DNA of 64,000 bases from Eulemur rufifrons (lineage: Eukaryota > Chordata > Mammalia > Primates > Lemuridae): the NCBI RefSeq assembly GCF_041146395.1, contig NC_090997.1, forward strand, positions 36,993,501 through 37,057,500. Direction: 5' to 3'. Shown piece after piece: positions 33,800-44,836 of this stretch. Below the pieces are notes generated by a model. The model searched no databases, was not told where the DNA came from, and saw nothing but the letters and a program-made list of their open reading frames with translations. A program made the position numbers and the translations under genes. The first letter of the stretch is position 1. Every line of letters begins with the position of its first letter.

Positions 33800-34735
33800 T
33801 TAAAAATGAATGCATGGGGGTGATGTCAGAATAAGGACCTTCAAAAATTATCTCCTCATAAAAGACATAAGAACACTGGCAAAAATGGTCAGAATCAATT
33901 TTTTTAAAACTTTTGAAATTCACAAAGACTTGCAGCAACCCAGGGAGTGTTTATTCAAGAAAAACATTTGAATCTAGGTTAAAAACAGTGAGCTTTGTGG
34001 TGTTTTCACTTGCCCTATTCTATCCTTGTACCCATCTTCACAGTAGCTTTGAAAATAAGCAGCCCACAATCATGGTGACAACAACAGTCTGGCAGACACT
34101 GGAAGAGGCAGGTCATGCTGAAGATTTCACAGCCCCATTCCCAGAGAATTGTCATTATTTAAACTGTCTAACAGTTCCTGGAAAACCCCACTCACAAGGC
34201 TGTCTTTATTTGACCTCATTCAGAGCTTGGCTAACATTAACAGCTATTTCTTCAGGGGTATTGGTTATAACAACAACAACAAAAAATCCATGGCAATAGT
34301 TTAACATTATGGCTGCCTGAGACAGTAGATAGCAGTAGAGGCAAATGATAGAGTTTGGCAATGATGGAATTTGGCAAACCAGAGTTTAGAAGGAAAAGCT
34401 TGAGAATGGGATGTTGATGAGGAGTTTGAAAAAGCTTTGGCCTATTTTCTGAGAATCTAGATGGCCATGCATATGTGTACACCTCTTATCTATGCCCAGG
34501 ACAGTGTGATTGTTCTAGAAATATCTGAGAGGGTCCTAAGCTCTCATTTCTAGTTAACCTTGCAGGTTTGTGCAAGCAAGAAATAAAGGCCAAGGCAGAG
34601 TTGTAAACAACTTGCTGAGTATGAAAAATATGCATCAACCCACATTCAGAGCTACCTGGAAAAGATTAAGAAATTTAGTAGTTCCAGACATTTAAGGAAA
34701 CCTTTGTCCAATTATTAGCCCACCAATACACAAAG
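33800..34735 (+). mobile_element. Old L1 (L1M-type) 5' region
   Basis: Matches, as I recall it, a 5' UTR shared by old mammalian L1s: 'aaaaatggtcagaatcaatt', 'acttgcagcaacccagggag', 'gaaaataagcagcccacaat', 'cctcattcagagcttggcta', 'cttatctatgcccaggacag'. The 128-codon frame at 33913-34299 lies inside it and is not evidence of a gene. Confidence 0.6.
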
Positions 34736-36019
34736 TAAAATCTCCAGTGGCCATACCTCATGCCATATTAAAAAAATTAACTGCAAATGGATTAGACACC
34801 TTAATGTTACAGCTAAAGCTACATAACTTTTAGAAGAAAATAAACATAAATCATTGTATGTGATAATGATATCTTAGTTATGATCCACAAGTAAAAGCAG
34901 CCCAAAAATTGTATGGTGAATATTCTTTATCAAAATTAAAGCTTTTGTACTTTAAAGAATAGTATCAAGAAAGTGATAAAATTATCCACAGAATAGGACA
35001 AAATATTTGCAATCATAATTGGTAAGGGTCTAGTTTTTAGAATATGTAAAGAATTCTTAGAACTCAGCAATAAAAATACAAATGACTAAAAATGAGCAAA
35101 GGATTTAAATAGACATAACTCCAAAGAAGATATACAAATGTTCCATAAACATATTAAATGATGTGAAACATCATTAGTCATTAGGAAAATACAAATTCAA
35201 ACCACAATGAGATATCACCTCAAACACACTTGGAGGCTATTAGGTCATTAAATATGAAATGTCCGATTTCAAATCAAAAGTGTAATTGGTTATAGCTCAA
35301 ACAGGAAGCAGTAAAATTAATCAAAGTATGCACGTAAACTATCAACACAGTTTTGCCATCTTAATGGTAGCTTGTTTATGCCAGTAGCGAAGAAGCCTGG
35401 AGAGCTGGTGGTGATGAAATCGCAAAAGGCGTTTTCCATAGCTTGTTGAGAATTGAATATTTTTCCTTACAAGAAGTGATCCAAAGCCTGGAAGAAGTGT
35501 GCAAGGTCTGATGAATATAGTGGATGACAGAGAGTTTAGCTTCTGTAGTTTGAGCACTGTTGTTTGTATGACATGTGGTTGATCATTGTCTTTCAAGAGG
35601 ATTGGCCTCTCTCTATTGACCAATCTCAGCTGCTTAATCTCAAGCATCCTCATCATTTCATCCAATTGGTTGCAGTAGACATCTGCTGTAATCAATTGAC
35701 CAGGTTTCATGAAGCTGTAGTGGGTAATATCAGTACTGGATAACCAAACAGAAAGCATTAGTTTTTCTTTTTTAATGAATATTTGATTTTGGACTGTGTT
35801 TTGGCACTTCATCTTTATCCAACCATTGTGTCAAACACTTGCAATTGTCAAAAAGAATCCATTTTTCATCACCTGTAACAATACGGTGTAGAAATGGTTC
35901 ACCTTTATGTTGTGACAGCAAAGAAAGGCAAACTTTGAGATGATTTCTTTTCTGATCCTTGTTTAATTCATGTGGAATCCACCTGTACAGCTTCTTTACC
36001 TTGCCAATTTGCTTCAGTT

Positions 36020-36035
36020 GGTCTAATATTGTTGG
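36020..36035 (+). repeat. Target-site duplication of the nested L1, left
   Basis: ggtctaatattgttgg; the partner ggtccaatattgttgg is at 36227-36242 with one mismatch. Confidence 0.92.
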
Positions 36036-36226
36036 GCTTTACTTCCATATGTGCTCATGAGTGCTGACTGGTGAAATCACACCTAACGGGTACAATATAC
36101 ACTCTCTGGGTGATGGGCACACTTATAACTTTGATTCAAGTTGTACAAAAGCAGTCTATGTAACAAAAACATTTGTACACCTGTAATATTCTGAAAAATG
36201 TATATATTTTATATATATAAACAAAT
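36036..36226 (+). mobile_element. Lemur-type L1 3' end inside the mariner
   Basis: Severely truncated L1: 'ttacttccatatgtgctcat', 'aaatcacacctaacgggtac', 'tatgtaacaaaaacatttgt', 'attctgaaaaatg' and an AT-rich tail. Flanked by a 16-bp duplication, and it splits the transposase frame. Confidence 0.93.
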
Positions 36227-37339
36227 GGTCCAATATTGTTGGAATATTAACATCAAACCTTGCTGCTAATTCATGCATAGGTTGAGATGGATTAGCTTCC
36301 ACTGCAGCTTACAGCTCATCATTATCCACATTGGTATCTGGTCACCCATGTGGCTTATTTTCAAGATTAAAATCACCAGAATGGAGCTTCTCAAACTATC
36401 GACATACTGTGTGTTCATTAGCCACATTCTTCCCAAACACTTTGTTGATACTTCGAGCTGTCTGTGCTGCACTGGTTCCATGATGGAACTCATATTAAAA
36501 AATAACATGCATTTTTGACTTACCCATGGTTTCACAATAATTGCTCTAAAAAAACTGAAAGATAATCACAAGCCAAAACATGCATTTGAAAGACTAACGA
36601 TGTACCTTCACAGTAAACATAAAACAAGAAGTGTCAAAGTGAAATGTCAGGGATATCTACTGTCAAACTTAGTATTTAAGGAAATTGGACATTTCATACT
36701 TAATAACCCAATATAATCAAAACAGACAGATAATGTGTTGGCATGGATTGAGGGATATTGAAACCCTCATATATTACTGGTGGGAGTGTAAAATTATGTA
36801 GATATACACACTCAAGGGAATGATAAACATATGTCAATGCAAAAAAATGGTCATGAATGTTTATATCATCATTATTCATTTTAGTAATGTAGTGGAAACA
36901 ACTCAGGTGTTCATTAACTAGTGAGGGGATAACACAATTGTATATTCGTATATCCATGCAATGGATTATTACTCAGCCTTAAAAAATAATGAAATACTGA
37001 TGCATGCTACACCATGAATGAAACTTTGAAAACATTAAGTGAAATAAGCCACAAACAAAAGTCTGTATGTTATATAAATCCATGTATATGATATGTGTGG
37101 AATAGGCAAATCCATAGATATAGAAAATTGTTTCCAAGGGCTCACGGAATGGGAAGTGAATGTTGATGAACATGAGGTTTCTTTTTGGGATAATAAAAAT
37201 CTTCTGGTATTTGACAGTGTTGATTGTTGCAGAATTTTGTGATTATACGGAAACCCACTGAGTTCTACACTTTAAATAGATGAATTTTATGATATGTGAG
37301 TTATATTTCAAAATAATAATAACAACAATAATAATAAAC

Positions 37340-38120
37340 TGAATGTATGGAGAGCAAAATCTGAATGATGTGTGAGGAGCTCAGCAGAATCTGTCCCAGA
37401 GAATCAACAATTTAACTAAAATTATAAAAGCCATTTAAAGTCACTACAGGGGTCACTGAGTGAGAAGTGGGATATTGTCTTTGCCTGAATCTCCAGCGCA
37501 GTGCAGGGATTCTGCTCCAGGAGGAGGGAGGTTGTAAGAACTGAGAGCTCTGAAGCTCTATCAGAGAAGACTGATTTTATTTGGAACACAGTGCAGGGAA
37601 GTTTATTGTCTAAAACATGGAAATCTTTGTGGTGAACAAACAGAAGGAGGCTGGTAACTCCATGATATTAATAGTGACAAGTGAAGTGTAAATAAGCTAT
37701 ATATTTATCAGAGACAGCTACAGAAAGAGCTTAGAGGAGCCCTCCCAGGTTTGGACAAACCTCACAGACTGACAAAATCCAGCCTTTCAAAGGGGCCTGA
37801 CTTTAATCAGATCATATTATGGAGCAATTTATGCCTCAGTGTTGTCAAAAACAATAGAGCAATCAACAAGCAATTAGTGGATGCTCATAGCTGAGTATGA
37901 TATCCATATTGTTATATTAGCCAGAAATTTGACAAGAAGATCACAGAAAGAGACAAAGTAAATTCATAAAAACCACGGTCATTTTAGGAAGATTCTGTGT
38001 ATTCTCAGGGTGTGTTCTCTGAGGAGCACCATCAGAAGCTGCACACTGTAGGGGAAACAGACTTCACTGAAATGATTTTATAAAGTCGCTAAACAAATTA
38101 AAAAAAGTCAAACAACAACA
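37340..38120 (+). mobile_element. Old L1 (L1M-type) 5' UTR, second block
   Basis: 'gtgaggagctcagcagaatc', 'aaagccatttaaagtcacta', 'gcctgaatctccagcgcagt', 'agagaagactgattttattt', 'cagcctttcaaaggggcctg', 'aaatttgacaagaagatcac'. I recall these as part of old L1 5' regions. It may be the continuation of 33800-34735, with the other L1 inserted between. Confidence 0.55.
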
Positions 38121-38124
38121 CAAA

Positions 38125-38620
38125 TCTCACTAAAATTTAGGGGCTGCCCTGTCAGTAAAATTTCTTGCATCTTGTAGCTTTATGGCATGCTGTAATATCC
38201 TATCTAAAGTGAAAAACAAGATGCTGCATTTTAAGCCAGTTGGATGGAAGCAAGTCTCATTGGCATTTTTGAATTTCTGAAAGTTTAGGGGTAAACAAAT
38301 ACACATTAGGGTGAGTGTTACCTTCTTAACTAGAAATCCATAAGGCTTTGTGTGAACTACAGAGGAACACAAGTCTCTTTAGCTGGTTCTGGCTTAGGTA
38401 CAAGTGGAGTCAATGCTATCCTAAGTGTCCATGGCAGAGCAGTATACTGATGGAGCCTGTGGAAAGCACTGGGAAGAGAATCATAGTAAAAAGTCCCTTT
38501 AGCTTTGCTGTAATGCCATGCAGTCTTCTACAAATCACTTATTTTGAGAATCAATTCCTGATTTGCAAGTGGACCCTGACTGAGACTAAATGCTTAACCA
38601 TGAGACCCAATGTGACTAGA
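38125..38620. other. Unassigned sequence, no gene seen
   Basis: Contains a 91-codon plus-strand frame (38348-38623) with a hydrophobic, cysteine-containing text but no recognisable domain. Treated as chance. Confidence 0.4.
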
Positions 38621-38624
38621 TGAC

Positions 38625-38725
38625 CTGAGATGCCTGTTACAAAAGCAACTTATGTAACCAAAATGTGTGTACCTCTGTAAAATTCTGAAATAAAAAAAAA
38701 TTATTAAAAAAAAAACAAAAAAGGA
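38625..38725 (+). mobile_element. Very short lemur-type L1 tail
   Basis: 'acaaaagcaacttatgtaac', 'caaaatgtgtgtacctctgt', 'aaaattctgaaat' then an A-rich tail with internal TTATT. No target duplication pinned. Confidence 0.8.
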
Positions 38726-38729
38726 AAAA

Positions 38730-39285
38730 TCGGCCTCTAAAATTAATGCTTTCTCTTGCTGATTGCCCTTATTTTCCGTCACAAGATCTCTAACAATAAT
38801 TTCCATTCCAGTAATCTGCCCAATGGCTCCCACATTTAATTCTCCATCTCATATCCATAAGCCCTGAAGATCCTCTGACCTCATATCTCACTTTACTTTC
38901 ACCCACGCCACCTAGATTTGTCGGTTTTTTATCTTACAGCTCTACTCATTTTCTTGGTTTCATAATTGAATCCATCTTGTACATTTATATATTTATTTAT
39001 TTGTTTTCTTATTTTCTTTGCTTTTTTGGGGGTAAGAAATATTTTCTAGTACCCCAGGAACCTTGAATAATATCTTATTTTACCCCAGATAGAACAATTT
39101 GAAGAATTCCCAGACATACTTCATACAAGCTGAAAATTAGTAAAATGTATTGGATATAATGATATATGTTGTTCAATATATTTAAGAGCATTGTTTTACT
39201 TGACTCGATTTGGTAAGATCTAGTCTGCAAAGACATTGTTTCTCCTAAGTTATAATTTAATCTTACATAGGAAAATATATTTTAG
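38730..39285. other. Unassigned AT-rich sequence, no gene seen
   Basis: No frame or named repeat. Confidence 0.4.
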
Positions 39286-39289
39286 AAAG

Positions 39290-40300
39290 CTTAGAATAAC
39301 AAGCTAGGCCAAAAGCCAAGCTCACGTTGAGTCAGAGAATACACAAAATGAGCCTGGGGCATCTTCTAGTGTCAAAAAGTAATGAAGTACTCTAAAACCA
39401 AAGCAATGGGTGTTTGTCAAAGGAAAACAGAAGCCAATTGAAAGATCTCCTAATGGCCAAACCTGAAGCAATTAGAGCAACAAAATAAAGTAGTATTGGA
39501 TTATAACCTGAAGTATAAAGTAAATATCCATGAGTTCATTCTAATATAAACACATGATGTAATAAAAACAAATGGAACAAGAAACAAATCTTTTGAATAG
39601 AAGAATTTCAAATAATTTATGTAAATACTTTCCCTTCAAGGAGGTGAGCATAACTCTCCATTCCTTAAGTATGGGCTATGTTTAGAGACTTGCTTCCAAA
39701 GAGTAAAATATGGAAAAGGTGAAAGAAGTATATCTTTATGGTAGAGAAACCTGACAGCCACTACCACACTCGGGCAATAAATGTTAACATAATCAGTGAT
39801 AGGTCCATTTGGCAGTATGTATCTTGACACGATGTGAGGAGAAGGACAATTCACCTCTCTTGTCTCACTTCCCAAAACTCAGAACCACAATCTGATGATG
39901 AGAGAAACACCAGAAAAATTCTAAGTGAGGAGAAATTCTACAGAATATCCATCCACTACTCCATAAAATATCAAGGCCATCAAAAACAATGAAAGTCTGA
40001 GAAACTATCACAGCCAAGAGAAGCCAAAGGAGATGTGATGACTAAATGTAATATGATTTCCTATATGGAATCCTGGGCCAGAAAAAAGACTTCACAGTGA
40101 AAAATAATGAAAGAATGGAGTTTAGCTAACAGTAATGCAGCATTATTGGGTCCCTAGCTCTGACAAATGTACCATAATAATGTAAGATGTTAACAATAAT
40201 TGAAATTGTGTGCGAGATACATGAGAATTCTATCTCTGCAATTCTTCTCTAAACCTAAATTTAAATCTGTAAATCTATTATAAAAATTTTATACAAAAAC
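39290..40300 (+). mobile_element. Old L1 (L1MC-like) 3' UTR
   Basis: Long ordered match to an old L1 3' UTR: 'gagcctggggcatcttctag', 'caattagagcaacaaaataa', 'actctccattccttaagtat', 'agagaaacctgacagccact', 'atcaaggccatcaaaaacaa', 'tctgagaaactatcacagcc', 'gactaaatgtaatatgattt', 'acaaatgtaccataataatg', ending 'ttataaaaattttat'. No coding frame. Confidence 0.82.
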
Positions 40301-40304
40301 TGCA

Positions 40305-41765
40305 CAGAAAGAGGTGGTAAACATTGTATTCTCTGTTTTTAAGACATGCTTTTTCCTTCAAGTAGATCTCCTAAAGAATTCAGTCAGACTTAATTTCTTT
40401 CAAAGTAAAATCTATAAGAGTCTATCACGATGAAACCTCACAGATACCTGTTAGCATTACTCTTGGTTTTGTTTCATAGAATGTTTCAAAATGACAAGTT
40501 AAAGAATGGTGTGAGATTTCATTGTATGCACACTGACATCAGGTGCCAAGACATCAAGGGAAGGCAATTTCTCTCCCTACCCCACCACCCCCTTCAGGGT
40601 TCCCTTTGCTACCTCTGGCTATGAATCCTTGAAGAAGAAGCTATGGAAACACACAGGATTTAGAGAAAGATGACTGGTTTGCATTATTTTTCTTAAAGTA
40701 ATTCCCTCCCATTTTCTGTGGTTTCTCAAATCTGCATACACCTTTTTCTAGCTCTCGTCAGCCCAAATCGTAAGAAGAGTATCATTGTATTTATATGGAT
40801 CATCCACCGTGTGCAAGACAGTCCAGAGTCAGCTCTATGCACTGTTTGCTTATTACTCATTACTCATGAGAGACACACCACTTTTACCTGGCCCGTGTTT
40901 CTTCATTATAGGTTTCTAGTAATTTTTGTTGTGCATCATGCCGTTGAAACCTCTTAGCTTCAACAGTGTATGTGCATTGCTTCAGTCAGAATTCAGATGG
41001 GTTAGGCTAAATAACTTTTGCTAAGTGCATCATGTAAATTTAGATTCCCATGTCTGAACTTCAGGTTAAATCTCCAGAAATTACTCCTGTGGCCAGGAGT
41101 ATTCAATCAAACATTTAAATCACTGATTTACATAGGTTACAAATGTGATGTCCAGAAGGGTATACCCACAAGCAGTTTTGCAATCCTGAAGCAAATCTCT
41201 TCCTGTGGGAGTGCGATGCATGGAGTTACCATTTCCACAGCACGTCTCTGTTCACTTGGCTTTCCCACTCAGGGTCTCTGGATGGGTTCCTTAACCAGAT
41301 TTCAACATCAGAGGGAATTTGTTACTTGTAATCCATTTCCTAATCTTCCTGACTGTATCCCATTTCCTCAGGTTAACTTCTCAGAGATTATGCCTCCCCC
41401 TGTGCAGGAGACATCTCTCTGTGGGCAGCTGTACAACACCCTGTGTGGTTTCTGAAATGGAAGGATGGTTTTAAAGAGCTCAGCTTCTCTGCCTGAAGGC
41501 ATCCCTATGGAATTACAGCTTGAGGAAAACATTACTTGCTTAGGGTCTAGAATAAACTTCTGTGACATACATCAAAAGGATGATAGCAAGCACTGCATAG
41601 CAACAGACAGGCATTCACAATGAGACTGTTAGATTGCTGAGGCCACTGATTCAGTTTCACATCATCCTTTCAAGAGGAAACAGTATAATTATTCATAATT
41701 GCCAGAATGCTAAGATATTTAGGAGTTGACATAAACACTCCTGTGTTTATTGTTAGCACCAATAC
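40305..41765. other. Unassigned sequence with a 145-codon open frame
   Basis: The frame 41018-41455 (plus) is the longest unexplained one in the window after repeats are removed. Its text is cysteine- and proline-rich with no domain I recognise and no splice context, so I do not call it a gene. The rest of the stretch is unassigned. Confidence 0.3.
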
Positions 41766-41769
41766 AGTT

Positions 41770-41965
41770 AGTATTACAGTAAAACTATTTTACTTACTCC
41801 TTATTGCAATTGTATGAGATAGGTTTTAACACCCCCAGTTTATAGATAGCAATAGATCTCAGCAAGGTTAAGGAGTCTTTGTGTGAGCACATATAAGGCA
41901 GGTAAATATGGGGATTGAACCCACATATATTTTCACTCCACTTATACTCCCTAGCTCTGTTTTAT
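41770..41965 (+). mobile_element. MIR SINE
   Basis: 'actccttattgcaattgtat', 'gagataggttttaaca', 'ccccagtttatagatagc', 'aaggttaaggagtctttg', 'ggggattgaacccacat'. Confidence 0.75.
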
Positions 41966-41984
41966 TAAGACAAAGAACCAACTA

Positions 41985-42800
41985 ACAATATTTTTTCACC
42001 CATTAATCATCCCCACTTTATTCCCCCCTCCTGGCTACTCTTCCCAGCCTCTGGTAACCATCAGTCTACTGTCTGTCCCCATTCTATTGTTTTCATGTTT
42101 AGCTCCCACATATGAATGAGAACATGCAAGATTTGTATTTCTGTGCTTGACTTATTTCACTCAGTGTAATGCTCTCCAGTTCCATCCATGTTGTTGAAAA
42201 TGGCAGTCTTTCATTCTTTTTAATGGCTATATAATATTACATTGTGTTATATGTACCATGATTTCTTTATCCCATTCATCCACTGATGGACACTTAGGTT
42301 GATTCCAAATCTTAGCCATTGTGAATAGTGCTGAAATAAACATGGGAGGGCAGCTATCTTTTCAATATACCGATTTCCTTTCTTTTGGATATATATTGAG
42401 CAGTGGGATTACTGTGTCATATGGTTGTTATACTTTTAGCTTTTTGAGGAAGCTCCATAGTATTTTTCATACTAATTGCACTAATTTACATTCCCATTAA
42501 CAGTGTACAAAGGTTCCCCTTTCTTCACATCCTGGCCAGCATTCGTTATTGCCTGTCTTTTAGAATGAATATTATTTGATAGCACAACAAAGTGACTATA
42601 ATCAACAATAAGGGTATACCTTAAAATAACTAAAAGAATGGAATTGGAATGTTCCTAACCCAAAGAAATGAAAAACGACTTAGGTGATGGATACTCCAAT
42701 TACCCTGATTTGATTAATACACATTGCATGCCTGTATCAAAGTGTCACATGTACCATATAAATGTAACTAAAAATTTTAAAACATTAAGAAAAAACCCAA
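41985..42800 (+). mobile_element. L1 (L1P/L1MA type) with 5' inversion
   Basis: 41985-42560 is L1 ORF2 end on the minus strand ('agctcccacatatgaatgag', 'tggacacttaggttgattcc', 'aacagtgtacaaaggttccc'). From 42561 it is L1 3' UTR on the plus strand ('tagcacaacaaagtgactat', 'cattgcatgcctgtatcaaa') with an A-rich tail. The two halves meet head to head, which indicates twin priming. Same subfamily as the L1 at 21785-25165. Confidence 0.9.
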
Positions 42801-42804
42801 AGAA

Positions 42805-43535
42805 CAAAACAAACAAACAAATGAGGCAGTCATCTTATTTGTTTGGAAATATTTCTGTTTTTATATAATTGCCAGATTTGAGGGTCATGAGTAAAATCTT
42901 CAGTAGAGAGGAAGGAGAGCAGAGAAACGAAAGAAAAAAGAAATACTAAGACAAAAGTAATTTTATTTTTTGTAGTTATTTTCCTAACTTACAAGGTAAA
43001 GAGCTAAACTTAAAGGCAGTGCTTTTGTCAATAAAATATGAATTTATGAAGAAAACTGGTGCTGGAGGAAGAGTCCATGAAAGAGCATTACGTGCTGAGA
43101 ATCTACGTTTAGATTTCCAGTGCAAATCAAGAGCCCTTTAGGGAAAATACCCATGTAACATTAGTACAACCTAGAAGATGGGCCAATTTAAAGAACCACT
43201 TAGGTAACTGCTCTAGGATTAAACCTAAAAAGAATAATGAAAACTATTACTTCAGGGTAGTTCCAATGAATAACAGGGAAGAGCTGTGAATTTTTAGTGA
43301 GGAAACGAGGTCCCAGCACAAACAACAGAAGTTTCTGTTTAGCTACCTGTGAAGAATTGATTTGAAATAACTATTTTTTATGGGCCAGTGGGACTGAGAT
43401 GGTTCTGAAAGGGATCTTTGCTGAAGGAGTTCTAATTTGGCTTATTCACAGAACATTTTAAATGGTTTTTGGACATGGATTCCAAATGCAATCACTCCAC
43501 CCTCATAAACAATATCTAGAATTTTCTTGTCACTA
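42805..43535. other. Unassigned sequence, no gene seen
   Basis: No frame or named repeat. Confidence 0.4.
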
Positions 43536-44388
43536 GGTTCATTATTGAAAGTGTCTTAGTTTTTGTTTTGCTCTTCTAAAGTTAGTTTACAATATGGTAT
43601 GAGGTAGGGATCTAAATTTATTTTTTTCTCACATTGGTGCCTGTTTATTTCATTATCATTTGTTAAATAATTTATCCTGTACTAATATTTATCATTATCA
43701 AATATGAATTATTTATATATGTAGATATGTTTCTATGTTCTGTGACATTGCCATATCTACATTTATCAAACCATTGCAACACAGTTTTAATGACTATAAA
43801 TTTAGAGTGCATTTTACTATCCAATGGAAAAGGCATCTTTTCATGATTTTATTTGTTTATTACTAATAATTTATTATTCTTGATAAATTTCAAAATTATT
43901 CATCAGTATGTGAATAAGTTTTTTTAACCTTCATGGTGTTTAAAAGCCAAAGATATTAAAAGGTATACAGTTAAAATTCTCCCTCCCATCCTTGTTTGCC
44001 ATCTTTCTGCTTCTCATGACATCTTACCCCCACAAACAACTAAGCACTAATATTTGCTTTATATGTATCCTTCCAGAGTTTCTTTTTTTACCCAAAATAA
44101 ACTATTTAACAAGATATTTTTATCACTTAATGTTTCTTGGAGACATTTTCATTTTATTATATGGACATAATTGTCATTCTTTTTTATTATTTGATTGTAT
44201 TTTATGGATGTACCATAATTTATATAACCCATCTCCTATTAATAGACAATTAGTGTTTTGCCAATTTTCTGCTTTTACAAAAAATATCATAGTGAGAAAA
44301 TTTGTACCTACACAAATTAGCACAAGAACAAGGGTGTCAGTAGAGCAATTTATCAGAAATAAAGTTATTGGGTCAAAAAGCACAAGAC

Positions 44389-44836
44389 CAACTCAGACCA
44401 GATGTGGAAACAACCCAAGTGCCCATCAATACATGAGTGGATTAATAAAATGTAGTATATGTATACCATAGAATACTATTCAGCTACAAGAAACAATGGT
44501 GATATAGCACTTCTTGTATTATCCTGGATAGAGCTGGAACCCATTGTACTAAGTGAAGTATCACAAGAATGAAAAAATAAGCACCACATGTATTCATCAT
44601 CAAATTGGTATTAACTGATCAACCCTTAAGTGCACATATAGTAATAACATTCATCTGGTGTTGGGCAAGTGGGAGGGGGAGGAGGGAATGGGTATATTCA
44701 CACCTAATGGGTGCAGTGTGCACCGTCTGGGCAACGGACGCACTTGAAACTCTGAGTGGGGGTAGGGCAAGGACAATATAGGTAACCTGAACATTTGTAC
44801 CCCCATAATATGCTGAAATTAAAAAAAAAGGGGGGG
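44389..44836 (+). mobile_element. Lemur-type L1 3' end with target duplication
   Basis: 'cccaagtgcccatcaataca' to 'aacatttgtacccccataat', 'atgctgaaatt' and tail. Flanked by aagcacaaga at 44379-44388 and 44837-44846. The A tail is followed by seven G residues before the duplication. ORF2 end only, with stops. Confidence 0.95.

Larger units (their letters stand above)
35350..36535 (-). pseudogene. Mariner transposase, disabled
   Basis: Reading minus strand from about 36535: an N-terminal helix-turn-helix region, then (before and after the nested L1) the catalytic part. Recognisable landmarks are GDEKWI near 35870 (first aspartate), LVNRERPILL then a KDNDQPH block near 35590 (family usually HDNARPH; second aspartate kept), a YSSDL-type block near 35510 (third aspartate), and a C-terminal RWQNCVD-type end near 35350. 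Several in-frame stops and at least one frame change make it non-functional. Resembles SETMAR/Hsmar1-like transposases, but the terminal repeats differ from Hsmar1. Confidence 0.9.
35240..36711 (-). mobile_element. Mariner-family DNA transposon, both ends present
   Basis: Terminal inverted repeats of about 31 bp: left 35240-35270 starts 'ttaggtcattaaatatgaaa', right (read inward on the minus strand from 36711) starts 'ttgggttattaagtatgaaa', and both continue TGTCC(G/A)ATTTC. TA dinucleotides flank it at 35238-35239 and 36712-36713, the mariner target duplication. Length minus the nested L1 (36036-36226 plus one duplication) is about 1.26 kb, normal for mariner. Confidence 0.93.
34736..37325 (+). 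mobile_element. Old L1 (L1M-type) ORF2 end and 3' UTR, split by mariner
   Basis: 34736-35239 is the ORF2 3' part ('actgcaaatggattagacac', 'accacaatgagatatcacc'). It resumes at 36714 with 'caaaacagacagataatgtg', 'actggtgggagtgtaaaatt', and the 3' UTR 'acactttaaatagatgaatt', 'tgtgagttatatttcaaaat'. The two parts join seamlessly when the mariner and one TA are removed. ORF2 is dead. Confidence 0.85.

Noticed and set aside
33913..34299. 128-codon plus-strand frame with plausible protein text
   Set aside because: It lies within an old L1 5' region that I recognise as a repeat, so it is not a host gene.
35342..35812. 156-codon minus-strand frame as an intact transposase or host gene
   Set aside because: It is the C-terminal part of the mariner transposase, with upstream stops, frame changes and an L1 insertion; it is not functional.
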